15,545 nucleotides of DNA, taken from contig JAPLTZ010000309.1 in NCBI GenBank assembly GCA_026397895.1, positions 465 to 16,009 of the forward strand, in the 5' to 3' direction. Source of the stretch: Verrucomicrobiota bacterium (GTDB lineage Bacteria > Verrucomicrobiota > Verrucomicrobiia > Limisphaerales > JAFMIX01). The translations under genes were made by a program, and so were the position numbers. Positions 1-7,283 of the stretch are shown in pieces (position 1 is the first letter of the stretch; every line of letters begins with the position of its first letter). Under the pieces are notes generated by a model. That model did no database searches, had not been told where the DNA came from, and saw nothing but the letters and a program-made list of their open reading frames with translations.

Positions 1-430
1 CCGGGCCCATCAACATGCCGCCGAGCGTGCCCTTGATGTCGCCGGAACTGCGCAGGGGCAAATCAAAACCCAACGCGATGCCGTCGGTGTAGGCGAGTTC
101 GACTTGGTTCAGATTGCGGCACGGGCCGAGGATGCGGAGGTTGGAAATGATGCGGCTGCGCGGCCCGATGAGTGTGACGGCTTCCTTGGCGGCGAACTGG
201 CCGTCCTGATAAAGCCATTTGTGGACTTGAAGCTTGTGACCCTTGCCGAACAGCGCTTCGACGGCGTCCTGCGTGAGGTGGCAGTGCCGGGCGCTGATGT
301 TGACGAGCAGGGCATTCGGCGCGGCGGCGGTCTGGGGCAGCGGCTTGCCTAGTCGCGCGTAGACGGCCTGACGCACGAGATGTTCCACAACCGCTCGGTG
401 CGGCGCTGGTGGTGGTAGCGTGGCTGACAT
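1..430 (-). CDS. pduL: PduL-type phosphate propanoyltransferase (phosphotransacylase), 3' part outside the window
   Basis: Reading leftward from the ATG at 430-428 gives 143 codons without a stop before the window ends. The protein matches the PduL family, which swaps CoA and phosphate on short acyl groups (acyl-CoA + Pi to acyl-phosphate + CoA). Visible family motifs are the zinc-ligand stretch SARHCHLT (His49, His51), then EALFGKGH, GQFAAKEAVTLIGP, LRILGPCRN and the D-P-x-R-x-SGD-like LPLRSSGDIKG near the cut end. Residues 11-29 (HRAVVEHLVRQAVYARLGK) form a predicted amphipathic helix, followed by a Pro/Ala linker (30-39). This is the arrangement of encapsulation peptides on microcompartment PduL enzymes, and free cytosolic PduLs lack it. 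It is divergent from the DeoR gene with a 91-bp gap. The family call is firm; the microcompartment role is inference from the helix and neighbour. The full family length is roughly 200-230 residues, so about a third is missing. Confidence 0.9.
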   Translation of the reverse strand, partial: MSATLPPPAPHRAVVEHLVRQAVYARLGKPLPQTAAAPNALLVNISARHCHLTQDAVEALFGKGHKLQVHKWLYQDGQFAAKEAVTLIGPRSRIISNLRILGPCRNLNQVELAYTDGIALGFDLPLRSSGDIKGTLGGMLMGP

Positions 431-461
431 AAATTTAGGTGCGGATGTTTTCGTTCATTCG

Positions 462-508
462 TGGAAGATTGTCAAATAAATTCTTGCAAAATCTTCCAAA
501 ACCTTCCA
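462..508. promoter_or_regulatory. Candidate operator between pduL and the DeoR gene
   Basis: The 91-bp divergent spacer carries a perfect 9-bp inverted repeat, TGGAAGATT at 462-470 and AATCTTCCA at 490-498. A second CTTCCA half-site at 503-508 lies exactly 10 bp after the one at 493-498, one helical turn away. DeoR-family regulators usually bind repeated sites near their own promoter, so this is the natural operator candidate for autoregulation and for control of pduL. A consensus-like TTGACA reads leftward at 475-470, inside the repeat, but I see no convincing -10 at the right distance. No Shine-Dalgarno sequence precedes either start codon. Confidence 0.5.
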
Positions 509-521
509 AGCTCGTTTCACC

Positions 522-1286
522 ATGCAACCCGAAGAACGCCAAAAGCGGATCGAGGAATATCTCCTCAAGACGGAGTTTGCCTCGCTGGACGAGCTTTCGG
601 AAGAGGTGGATGCCTCGGTCTCCACCGTGCGCCGCGACCTCGGCGTGCTGGAAGAAAAAGGCACGTTGCGCCGCACGCACGGCGGGGCGCGGCTGCTGAA
701 TCCCAAGTCGGACGAGTTCACCTTCACGACGCGGGACACGCATCAACTGGAGGAAAAAGAAGCCATTGGCAAGGCGTGTGCGGAACTCATTCAGCCGGGC
801 CAGACGGTGATTCTGGACGCGGGCACGACGGTTTATCACGTGGCGAAACATTTGGAAATCAAGTCGCCGCAAATCATCACCAATTCACTGCCGGTGGCAA
901 ACCTATTCTCCGCCGCGAACAAGGCGGAGATCGTCGTTTCCGGCGGCGTGATTTATCCGCGGCTCGGCGTGCTGGTCGGGCCGCTGGCAGTGGAGGCGTT
1001 TTCCAAGATCCGCGCCGACGTCGCCATCATGAGCGCCGGCGGCATTTCGCTGGATGGCGTCAGCAACTCCCACGGCCTGCTCATTGATATTCAGCGCGCA
1101 ATGATTCACGCCGCGCGCAAGGTGATTCTCTGCCTCGACCACACCAAGCTGGGCCGTCAATCCATCTCGCCGTTGTGCGGCTTGGACGCGATTGATACCA
1201 TCGTGACCGACAAGGGCGCGCCTGCCGATCTCGTCAAGGCGTTGCGCAAACAGAAGATTGAGGTCATCATCGCCGCCGGCAACTGA
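522..1286 (+). CDS. DeoR-family transcriptional regulator
   Basis: This 254-residue protein has the length and two-part layout of DeoR/GlpR repressors. Residues 1-56 form the winged helix-turn-helix, with the family signature VSTVRRDLGVLEEKGTLRR followed by THGGA at 33-56. The remainder is the DeoRC sugar-phosphate sensor domain, with VILDAGTTVYHVA (about 97-109), VSGGVIYPRLGVLVGP (about 140-155) and LDHTKLGRQSISP near residue 205. Such regulators respond to phosphorylated sugars. In planctomycete and verrucomicrobial microcompartment loci for fucose and rhamnose breakdown, a DeoR regulator accompanies the cluster, which fits the divergent pduL here. The inducer cannot be read from the sequence. 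The ATG at 522 is chosen because it starts directly before the HTH domain; no ribosome binding site is visible. The DJ-1 gene follows after 10 bp, probably in the same transcript. Confidence 0.92.
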   Translation: MQPEERQKRIEEYLLKTEFASLDELSEEVDASVSTVRRDLGVLEEKGTLRRTHGGARLLNPKSDEFTFTTRDTHQLEEKEAIGKACAELIQPGQTVILDAGTTVYHVAKHLEIKSPQIITNSLPVANLFSAANKAEIVVSGGVIYPRLGVLVGPLAVEAFSKIRADVAIMSAGGISLDGVSNSHGLLIDIQRAMIHAARKVILCLDHTKLGRQSISPLCGLDAIDTIVTDKGAPADLVKALRKQKIEVIIAAGN

Positions 1287-1296
1287 CGCCGGAATT

Positions 1297-1809
1297 ATGT
1301 CGAAAACTTTGCTCACGTTCGTGGACGACATCTACGAAGACTTGGAATTGTGGTATCCCAAACTGCGCTGCGAGGAGGCGGGCTACGCGATGCGCTTGGC
1401 CGCGCCGGAAATCAAAACCTACAAAGGCAAGCACGGCTACCCGGCCAAATCCGACCTGCTGCTGAAAGACGCGCGCAGCGAAGACTTCTGCGGCCTGCTC
1501 GTGCCCGGCGGATTCATGCCGGACAAGTTGCGGCGCGATGCCAAGGTGCTATCGCTCACGCGCGAATTTTTCGAACAGGGCAAGCTGGTGGCGTTCATCT
1601 GCCACGCCGGCTGGATTCCCATCTCTGCAAAAATCCTCAAAGGCAAACGTGCCACCGGTTCGCTGGGCATCAAGGACGACCTGGAAAATGCCGGCGCAAT
1701 CTGGGTGGACGCGCCGGTCGCCGTGGACGGCAACTTGATTTCCAGCCGCACGCCGCTTGACCTCGCGCCTTTTGCCAAGGCGATGGTGGACTTCCTCAAG
1801 AACGGTTGA
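1297..1809 (+). CDS. DJ-1/PfpI family protein (class I glutamine amidotransferase-like)
   Basis: This 170-residue protein is of the DJ-1/PfpI superfamily, closest in style to PfpI/YhbO proteins. Visible features are the N-terminal strand and acidic turn (MSKTLLTFVDDIYEDLELW), the central FCGLLVPGGFMPDKLR, and the nucleophile elbow AFICHAGW with its Cys-His pair. Near the C-terminus are TGSLGIKDDLENAGAIWVD and NLISSRTPLDLAPFAKA. Members include deglycases, glyoxalase-like enzymes and chaperones acting on methylglyoxal-type damage; which activity applies is not determined here. The ATG at 1297 is preferred over an earlier in-frame ATG at 1258 because the earlier one lies inside the DeoR gene and the family strand begins at MSKTLLTF. 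The gene is 10 bp downstream of the DeoR gene, suggesting cotranscription. Its last 14 bp overlap the 3' end of leuA on the other strand. A link to aldehyde stress from the possible microcompartment pathway is inference. Confidence 0.88.
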   Translation: MSKTLLTFVDDIYEDLELWYPKLRCEEAGYAMRLAAPEIKTYKGKHGYPAKSDLLLKDARSEDFCGLLVPGGFMPDKLRRDAKVLSLTREFFEQGKLVAFICHAGWIPISAKILKGKRATGSLGIKDDLENAGAIWVDAPVAVDGNLISSRTPLDLAPFAKAMVDFLKNG

Positions 1810-3463
1810 GCGCGCTCAACACCGCCCGCACCGAGGCGAGTTCGATGTGCGTGTCCACGCCCGCGCCCCAGCGGGACTTGCCGTCGGTGGTTTTGATCTG
1901 GATGTAGGCGATGGCCGCTGCGCCCTCACCACTGCTCAAGGCGTGTTCAGCGTAGTTGGAGATTTCAAAACGAATGCCAACTCTTCCAAAAGTGTGAATC
2001 TTCCTAAAGCCGTGAACAAGCGCGGCAAGCGGGCCATTACCCTCTCCGATAATTTCTACTGGATGGTGGTCGCGCAAAAGTTTTACATGGCATTTAACAA
2101 CGCCATTCTTGCTCTCTGTGTCAAAACTTTGAAGCTGCCACGGTGATATCCTATCAATGTATTCGTGCCAGAACATCGCCTTGAGTTCCGCGCCGCTGAC
2201 TTCGCGGCCGAGCTTGTCCACGGCGTCGTTGGCAATCGGACCGAACTCGCGCTGCATGTCCTTGGGCAATTCGATGCCGAATTCCGCTTCGAGCAGGTAG
2301 GCGACGCCGCCCTTACCGGACTGCGAATTGACGCGGATGACTTCGCGGTATTCGCGGCCAATGTCGGCGGGGTCAATCGTGAGGTAGGGCACATCCCAGT
2401 GCGCTTCGGGAGTATTTTCCCGCTCGGCCAAGCCTTTCTTGATCGCGTCCTGATGCGACCCGCTGAACGCGGTGAAGACGAGTTCGCCCGCATACGGATG
2501 CCGCGGCGGCACAGTCATGCCGGTGCAGCGCTCGTAAACGTCAATGAGCGGACTCAAGTTTGAAAACTTCAATTTCGGATCAATGCCGTGCATGTAGAGA
2601 TTCAGCGCCACGGTCACCAGGTCGAGATTGCCTGTGCGCTCGCCGTTGCCGAACAGCGTGCCCTCGACGCGGTCCGCGCCGGCGAGCAAGCCGAGTTCCG
2701 TGGCGGCGACGCCGGTGCTGCGGTCGTTGTGCGTGTGGAGACTGATGACGAGCGAATCGCGGTTCTTGATGTTGCGGCAGATCCACTCGATCTGGTCGGC
2801 GTAGACGTTCGGCATCGCGACCTCGACGGTGTCGGGCAGGTTCAAAATCATCGGACGCTCCGGCGTGGGCTGCCACACATCCATGACGGCTTCGGAGATT
2901 TCCTTGGCGTATTCCACTTCCGTGCCGCTGAAACTTTCCGGCGAATACTGGAGGCGGACTTCCGTGCCCTTGAGCCGGTGCAAGCGCTCTTTGATGAGCT
3001 TCGCGCCGTTGATGGCGATGGCCTTAATCTCATCCTTCGACTTGCCGAACACGACGCGGCGCTGCGCCGGCGACGTGGAGTTATACATGTGGATGATGGC
3101 CTTCTTCGCGCCGACAAGCGACTCGACGGTGCGTTCGATCAGGTCCTCGCGCGCCTGCACGAGCACCTGCAACCACACGTCGTCCGGGGCGCGCTTCTCC
3201 TCGATGAGCCGGCGGTTGAAGGTGAACTCCGTGTTCGACGCGGACGGGAAGCCGACCTCGATCTCCTTGAACCCGCATTTCACGAGCGCACTGAACAATT
3301 CCAGCTTCTGCGAGACGTTCATCGGCACGGCGAGGGCCTGGTTGCCGTCGCGGAGGTCCACGCTGCACCAGCGCGGGGCGTGGGTGAGGATGCGGTTGGG
3401 CCACTGCCGGTCGGGCAGGGCGACCGGCGGGAACGGGCGATACTTTTTCGGATTCATCGGCAT
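1796..3463 (-). CDS. leuA: 2-isopropylmalate synthase, long (type 2) form
   Basis: This 555-residue enzyme condenses acetyl-CoA with 2-oxoisovalerate in the first committed step of leucine synthesis (EC 2.3.3.13). The HMGL-like TIM barrel is at about 25-310, with RWCSVDLRDGNQAL at 31-44, metal-binding SLHTHNDRSTG at 241-251 (His243, His245) and FGNGERTGNLDLV at 271-283. A middle subdomain follows, then the C-terminal leucine-sensing domain (about 430-555) with EIIGEGNGPLAALV and AIAYIQIKTTDG. The short N-terminal extension, the wording of the motifs and the complete regulatory domain match the actinobacterial-type LeuA (type 2) rather than the E. coli-like form. Two possible starts, codons 1 and 3 (MPM), are close together; the first is used. 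Expression is probably controlled by the leucine attenuator at 3502-3634. The 3' end overlaps the convergent DJ-1 gene by 14 bp, and no terminator is visible there. Confidence 0.95.
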   Translation of the reverse strand: MPMNPKKYRPFPPVALPDRQWPNRILTHAPRWCSVDLRDGNQALAVPMNVSQKLELFSALVKCGFKEIEVGFPSASNTEFTFNRRLIEEKRAPDDVWLQVLVQAREDLIERTVESLVGAKKAIIHMYNSTSPAQRRVVFGKSKDEIKAIAINGAKLIKERLHRLKGTEVRLQYSPESFSGTEVEYAKEISEAVMDVWQPTPERPMILNLPDTVEVAMPNVYADQIEWICRNIKNRDSLVISLHTHNDRSTGVAATELGLLAGADRVEGTLFGNGERTGNLDLVTVALNLYMHGIDPKLKFSNLSPLIDVYERCTGMTVPPRHPYAGELVFTAFSGSHQDAIKKGLAERENTPEAHWDVPYLTIDPADIGREYREVIRVNSQSGKGGVAYLLEAEFGIELPKDMQREFGPIANDAVDKLGREVSGAELKAMFWHEYIDRISPWQLQSFDTESKNGVVKCHVKLLRDHHPVEIIGEGNGPLAALVHGFRKIHTFGRVGIRFEISNYAEHALSSGEGAAAIAYIQIKTTDGKSRWGAGVDTHIELASVRAVLSALNRS

Positions 3464-3501
3464 GACTTTGTTTAGTTGTGGCAGTGGCGTCTCGATTTGT
3501 C

Positions 3502-3540
3502 AAAAACAAAAACCCCACCGCCGGTTCGGCAGTGGGGTTC
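3502..3540 (-). terminator. Intrinsic terminator of the leu attenuator
   Basis: On the leftward transcript the arm AACCCCACUGCCG (3539-3527) pairs along 13 positions (one G-U) with CGGCGGUGGGGUU (3523-3511) around a 3-nt loop. It is followed by a U-rich tail, UUUUUGUUU (3510-3502). This is a strong rho-independent terminator. It sits between the leader peptide and leuA and ends 38 nt before the leuA start, so it can only make sense as a conditional terminator. Confidence 0.88.
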
Positions 3541-3576
3541 GTAAAGTCTCTGGAACGAATCAGAACCCGACCGCCG
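3527..3576 (-). promoter_or_regulatory. Antiterminator segment of the leu attenuator
   Basis: The end of the leader coding sequence, CGGCGGTCGGGTT (3576-3564, covering the last leader codons), matches the 3' arm of the terminator, CGGCGGTGGGGTT, at 12 of 13 positions. It can therefore pair with the same 5' terminator arm (3539-3527), and the two structures exclude each other. A ribosome waiting at the earlier leucine codons leaves this segment free and would favour readthrough. A ribosome reaching the stop codon covers it and would let the terminator form. Confidence 0.8.
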
Positions 3577-3634
3577 CGCCGCTCAACAGCAGCGCGTTCG
3601 TAAGCAACAGGTTCAGATTCAAATTACAATTCAC
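3560..3634 (-). CDS. leuL: Leucine-rich leader peptide of the leuA attenuator
   Basis: A 24-codon reading frame starts at GTG 3634 and ends with TGA at 3562-3560. The peptide reads MNCNLNLNLLLTNALLL then SGAAVGF, with 8 leucines in 24 residues. They form two runs of three (codons 9-11 and 15-17) plus two single codons (5 and 7). Leucine codons are TTG, CTG and CTT. This is the classic make-up of a leu operon leader: translation speed through the Leu codons reports the level of charged leucyl-tRNA. It is followed by mutually exclusive antiterminator and terminator stems. It is too short to be found by ordinary gene callers. GTG is the only plausible start in frame, since a TAG lies four codons upstream. 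There is no clear Shine-Dalgarno sequence, but a promoter with -10 only 6 nt before the GTG suggests a leaderless transcript. Confidence 0.85.
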   Translation of the reverse strand: MNCNLNLNLLLTNALLLSGAAVGF

Positions 3635-3640
3635 GGGGGC

Positions 3641-3669
3641 AACCTAGTTGACGGTGACTGGTGGGTCAA
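3641..3669 (-). promoter_or_regulatory. Candidate promoter for leuL-leuA
   Basis: Reading leftward, TTGACC (3669-3664) is separated by exactly 17 bp from TAGGTT (3646-3641). The leader GTG begins after 6 more bases, so the expected transcription start falls on or beside the start codon. The -35 is near consensus (5 of 6); the -10 is weaker (3 of 6). It lies in the short gap between the nucleotidyltransferase stop (3674) and leuL, where a leuA promoter is needed. Confidence 0.55.
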
Positions 3670-3673
3670 ATCA

Positions 3674-4165
3674 TTATTTCCCCTGTCTCTCCCGGGCGAT
3701 GATTTCCCGCATGGCTTGCACGTCGAGTTTGTCCTTGTCGCGCCACGAGCCTTCCTTAAGAAAAATCAAATCTTCTGGCGCAAGATACGGGACGCGGACG
3801 TTACCGGTTTCCAAATAACGCAGACGCGGACGAAAGTCATCGAGCGATTTGCCGCTCATGCGGATGAAAATATCGAGTTCAAAATCCTCCGTGACGCGAA
3901 TCGCGCCTTGCTCGAAAATGAAATCTTCTGGCTGGAGTTCGCGGGCGAAACCTTCGCCCCAGTCAGCGAGGCAGGCGAGGAGTCTGCGGAGGTTGTCGGG
4001 CGCGTTGCTCACGAGGATATCCGCGTCGAGAGTCATCCGCGGATAGCCGTTGAAGATAACAGCGAGTCCCCCCACGACCGCGAAATCAACGCGGCTGCTG
4101 GCGAGGGCGGCCAACAGTTTTTCGAATCGGGAAGTAGTCGCCTTCGGTTCTGGTGAGTGATCCAT
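3674..4165 (-). CDS. Nucleotidyltransferase-fold protein (minimal/AbiEii-like)
   Basis: This 163-residue protein has the core of a DNA polymerase beta-like nucleotidyltransferase. At about residues 27-52, FAVVGGLAVIFNGYPR is followed by MTLDADILV, which gives the paired Gly and the D-x-D catalytic acids. A later strand, DFELDIFIRMSG (about 97-108), supplies the likely third acid. The C-terminus (VPYLAPEDLIFLKEGSW and RDKDKLDV) resembles the tail of AbiEii/DUF6036-type proteins, several of which act as toxins that modify tRNA or proteins with nucleotides. The size is typical of the minimal group. Its start overlaps the small upstream frame at 4086-4286 by 80 bp, an arrangement common in toxin-antitoxin pairs. 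The substrate is unknown. No signal peptide or membrane segment is seen. The family call is fairly safe; the toxin role is inference. Confidence 0.75.
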   Translation of the reverse strand: MDHSPEPKATTSRFEKLLAALASSRVDFAVVGGLAVIFNGYPRMTLDADILVSNAPDNLRRLLACLADWGEGFARELQPEDFIFEQGAIRVTEDFELDIFIRMSGKSLDDFRPRLRYLETGNVRVPYLAPEDLIFLKEGSWRDKDKLDVQAMREIIARERQGK

Positions 4166-4286
4166 GCGCGTGTTTTTTGATGAAGCCGGTCAAATCTTCC
4201 AGATGCGCGAGCCGTTGGGACATCGTGAGCGGACGCCCGACCACTTTGTGAACCGGCTGCTGCATTGGCTCAATCTGCGCTTTCAT
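4086..4286 (-). CDS. Small protein overlapping the nucleotidyltransferase start; possible partner
   Basis: A 66-residue frame reads leftward from ATG 4286 (an upstream in-frame GTG at 4310 would add 8 residues). I do not recognise the family. The middle portion, SQRLAHLEDLTGFIKKHAHG (residues 22-41), looks like a real folded helix, while the tail is basic (RKTVGRPRQQPR). It overlaps the nucleotidyltransferase gene by 80 bp in another frame, so the two would be translationally coupled. Small partner proteins encoded just upstream of nucleotidyltransferase-type toxins are common, which is the main argument for reality. The gap to the glucosidase stop at 4334 is short, so it could also be read from the same leftward transcript. 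It might be spurious beyond residue 41. Confidence 0.45.
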   Translation of the reverse strand: MKAQIEPMQQPVHKVVGRPLTMSQRLAHLEDLTGFIKKHAHGSLTRTEGDYFPIRKTVGRPRQQPR

Positions 4287-4333
4287 CGTCGCCAACTTAA
4301 TCCCGCCCACGGCTGGCAGTCAACTTGTGGTTT

Positions 4334-7006
4334 TCATTTCCGCCATTCGTCAATCAACGACGCCACGAGCGCGGTCCAGCCGGTCTGGTGGCTGGCGCCC
4401 AGGCCCTCGCCGGTGTCGCCGTGGAAATATTCGTGGAAGAGCGGCAGGTCCCGCCAGTGCGGGTCGGTCTGGAATTTTTTCGACGCGCCGTGGATGGCGC
4501 GGCGGCCTTGGGCGTCGCAGCCGAACATCTGGATGAGGCGGTTGGAAAAGCCGTGCGCCATCTCTTCGAGCGTCACTTCGCCCTTTTCGGGATTACTCGC
4601 GGGCACGGTGAAGGATTCGCCGTAGGCTTTGCGGAGTTTGCGCAGTGACTCGATCATCATGAAACTCGTCGGCAGCCAGATGGGGCCGCGCCAGTTGGAG
4701 TTGCCGCCCTTCAGTTTCTCCAGCGCCTCCGCCGGCTGGTAGCTCACGGTGCTGGACTCGAACTGCACGGGATTTTTCTCGTGGAACTTCGACAGCGAGC
4801 GCAGGCCGTAGTTGCTGCGGAACTCGGCGGGATTCCATACGCACGACAGCACGCGGCGCATCTGTTTGGGCGGGATGATGGCGAGCACGTGGGAAGTCCG
4901 GCCGTCCTCCTGCAGCGTGGTGATGCACGGCTCGACGAGGTCGGGGCGGTTCTTGAGAATCCAGTGGAAGTTTTTGGCGAACTCGGGGAAGGGCTTGATC
5001 CAATCCTCCTCCAGCCGCTCGATGGCGAAGAGCGGGATGAGGCCGACGAGCGAGCGCACGCGGAATTTGTGGAAGCTGCCGTCGCCGAACTCCAGCACGT
5101 CGTAGAAGAAACCGTCCTTCTCGTCCCACAGCGAATAACCCCGGCCGCCGCGGTCGCGCATCGCCGCGCCGATGTAGAGGAAATGCTCGAAGAATTTGAA
5201 CGCAAGACTTTCGTAGGCCTTGTTTTCCTTCGCGAGTTCCAGCGCGATGCGCATGAGGTTCAGGCAGAACATCCCCATCCAGCCCGTCGCGTCGGATTGC
5301 TGGAGCTTCGCACCGGAAGCGCATTTCAGGCTGCGGTCGATGAGCGTGATGTTGTCGAGGCCGAGGAAACCGCCTTCGAAGACGTTGTTGCCCTCGCCGT
5401 CCACCTTGTTCACCCACCACGCGAAGTTGATGAGCAGCTTGTGAAAACATTTTTCCAGAAAGCAGCGGTCAGGCTTGCCGTTGCGGACGCGGTCCATGTT
5501 GAACACGCGCCAGACGGCCCACGCGTGGACGGGCGGGTTGAGGTCGGAGAATTCCCATTCGTAGGCGGGAATCTGTCCGCTCGGATGCTGGAACTGCTCG
5601 AACAGCAGCAGCCAGAGCTGCTCCTTCGCGTAATCGGGATCAACGAGCGCGAGCGGCACGGTCTGGAACGCCAAGTCCCACGCGGCGAACCACGGATACT
5701 CCCATTTGTCGGGCATCGTCATCACGCGCATGGTGTTGATGTGCCGCCAGTGTGCGTTGCGGAGATGCTTGCGCGACGCGGGTGGCTTCATGGCGGGGTT
5801 GTCGCCCTTGAGCCAGCGATGGACGTCGTAGAGGTAAATCTGCTTGCTCCACAGCAAGCCCGCGAGCGCGGTGCGCTGGATGTGTTTCTCGTCCGCGCTC
5901 GCGTTCGCGGGATGAATCGCGTTGTAAAACTCGTCCGCCTCGGCGCGGCGCTGGGAAACAATCGTTTCCACGTCGGCGAGCGGCGCGGCAAGCTTTTGGT
6001 CCGTGAGCCGGAAATGTAAAACAACCGAGCCGCGCGCGGGCACTTCGAGCGCCGCGTAGTGCAGCGCGGCCTTCGAGCCGGTGTTCGCGGGATTCACGCA
6101 CGCCTCGCCGCCGATGATGTGGCGATGGAACGCGTCCTTCACGAACGGCGTGCGGCTCTTGGCGTCCTTGCCGAAGACGCGTTCGCAGTTCGTCTCGTTC
6201 TCCGTGAACAGCGGCGTCGCGCCGGGCGGGCCGTGCAGTCGCCGCGCGCCGAGAGAGTAGGGGAAGGGGAGTTGCGCGAGCGGGTCAATGTTCTTCGTTC
6301 CGACTTCGAGCGTGGTGTGCTTGGTTGAACTTTTTCCGAGCGTGATGGCGGGCGCGGGTTTGCCAGGCGGCGTCCAACTCCAGGTGTTGCGAAACCACAA
6401 CTGCGGCAGGACGTGGATGGGTGCGGCGTCCGGCCCGCGGTTGCAGATTTCGATGCGGACGCACAAGTCCTCCGGCCCGGCTTTGGCGTATTCGATGAAG
6501 ATGTCGAAGTAGCGGTCGGCGTCGAAGATGCCGGTGTCGAGCAGCTCGAACTCGCGTTCCTGCGGCGTGCGCTTCCGGTTCTCCGCGATGAGCTGCGCGT
6601 AGGGGAATTTCGCCTGCGGATATTTGTAGAGGAACTTGCAGTAGGAATGCGTCGGCGTGGCGTCGAGGTGGAAGTAACATTCCTTCACGTCCTCGCCGTG
6701 GTTGGCCTCGCTGGGGACGAGGCCGAAGAGCCGTTCCTTGAGGATCGGATCGCAGCCGTTCTAGAACGCCCAGCCGAAGACGAGCAGTTGGAAGCGGTCG
6801 CACCAGCCGGCGATGGCGTCCTCGCCCCAGCGGTAGGCCTTGCTGCGCGCGAGGTCGTGGGGGAAGAAGCTCCAGGCGTCGCCGTCCGCGCTGTAGTCCT
6901 CGCGCACCGTGCCCCACGCGCGGTCGGAGACGAACGTGCCCCAGCGTCGCCACGGCGGGACGGGGTCGGTCGCGCCTTCGGCCAGTCGTTTTTGTTCGGT
7001 TGTCAT
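4334..7006 (-). pseudogene. GH63/MGH1-like glucosidase interrupted by an in-frame amber codon
   Basis: One reading frame from ATG 7006 to TGA at 4334 spans 890 sense positions, the normal size of this bacterial glucosidase family. It is broken only by TAG at 6763-6761 (codon 82). The residues around it, FGWAF-stop-NGCDPILKERLFGL, match a conserved stretch in which the stop position is Trp (WNG-DPILKERLFGL). A single TGG to TAG change therefore explains the break. The rest is intact: NHGEDVKECYFHLDATPTHS just after the stop; a beta-rich N-terminal domain; an (alpha/alpha)6 barrel with WEYPWFAAWDLAFQT (Asp near 444) and YEWEFSDLNPPVHAWAVW; then WRGPIWLPTSFMMIESL and FHEYFHGDTGEGLG (Glu near 857), where the catalytic acid/base pair is expected. 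Relatives hydrolyse alpha-glucosidic or mannosylglycerate-type bonds; the substrate is unknown. No signal peptide is seen, so it is probably cytoplasmic. Its ATG overlaps the stop of the 70-residue membrane protein (ATGA). Recent inactivation, suppression or a sequencing error are all possible. Confidence 0.85.
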
Positions 7007-7215
7007 AGGGAGGATTTGTATTGGGTGATGATCAATAGCACCGCCGCCAGAGTTGCTTCAAACGCCAGGAAGGCGAATCGGTTGAATCCAAGATGCGGAA
7101 AGCTAAACAGCGCGGCGAACCAAAGTGCGATGAAGATGAGCGGAATCTTTGCGCCATCCTCAACCCAAAGACGGATGGCTGATCCCCAAAACACAATGAA
7201 TGCGACGAGGGCCAT
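7003..7215 (-). CDS. Small membrane protein, unknown function
   Basis: This 70-residue hydrophobic protein has three predicted membrane segments, at about residues 2-17, 24-40 and 46-63. The conserved-looking loop SFPHLGFNRFAFLAFEA leads into the last one, and the C-terminus is short and polar (QYKSSL). I do not recognise the family with confidence; it has the look of a YrdB/DUF2568-type small integral membrane protein. The start at 7215 has a GGAA 8 nt upstream, one of the few Shine-Dalgarno-like signals in the window. The stop overlaps the glucosidase ATG in an ATGA junction, so the two are probably translated together from one leftward message. The intergenic region upstream (7216-7318) is shared with the divergent LysM gene. 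Confidence 0.65.
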   Translation of the reverse strand: MALVAFIVFWGSAIRLWVEDGAKIPLIFIALWFAALFSFPHLGFNRFAFLAFEATLAAVLLIITQYKSSL

Positions 7216-7283
7216 AGTTGTTCCGGTTTCAATATGGCCGGATGCCGGACTTTGCCAAGCAGAACAGCGAATTGTTTTGCATC

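Noticed and set aside
2588..3475. Long rightward frames (up to 295 codons) opposite leuA, and similar ones opposite the glucosidase (4781-6019).
   Set aside because: They are antisense shadows of strongly recognised genes in GC-rich DNA, with no protein-like features.
3502..3660. T-box riboswitch as the leuA regulator.
   Set aside because: No T-box sequence or specifier-loop arrangement was seen, and the leader peptide with competing stems explains the region.
6285..6688. ATG at 6688 as a genuine start for a shorter glucosidase.
   Set aside because: It lies inside the conserved motif VKECYFHLD, and the upstream 106 positions match the family, so it is an internal Met after a nonsense codon.
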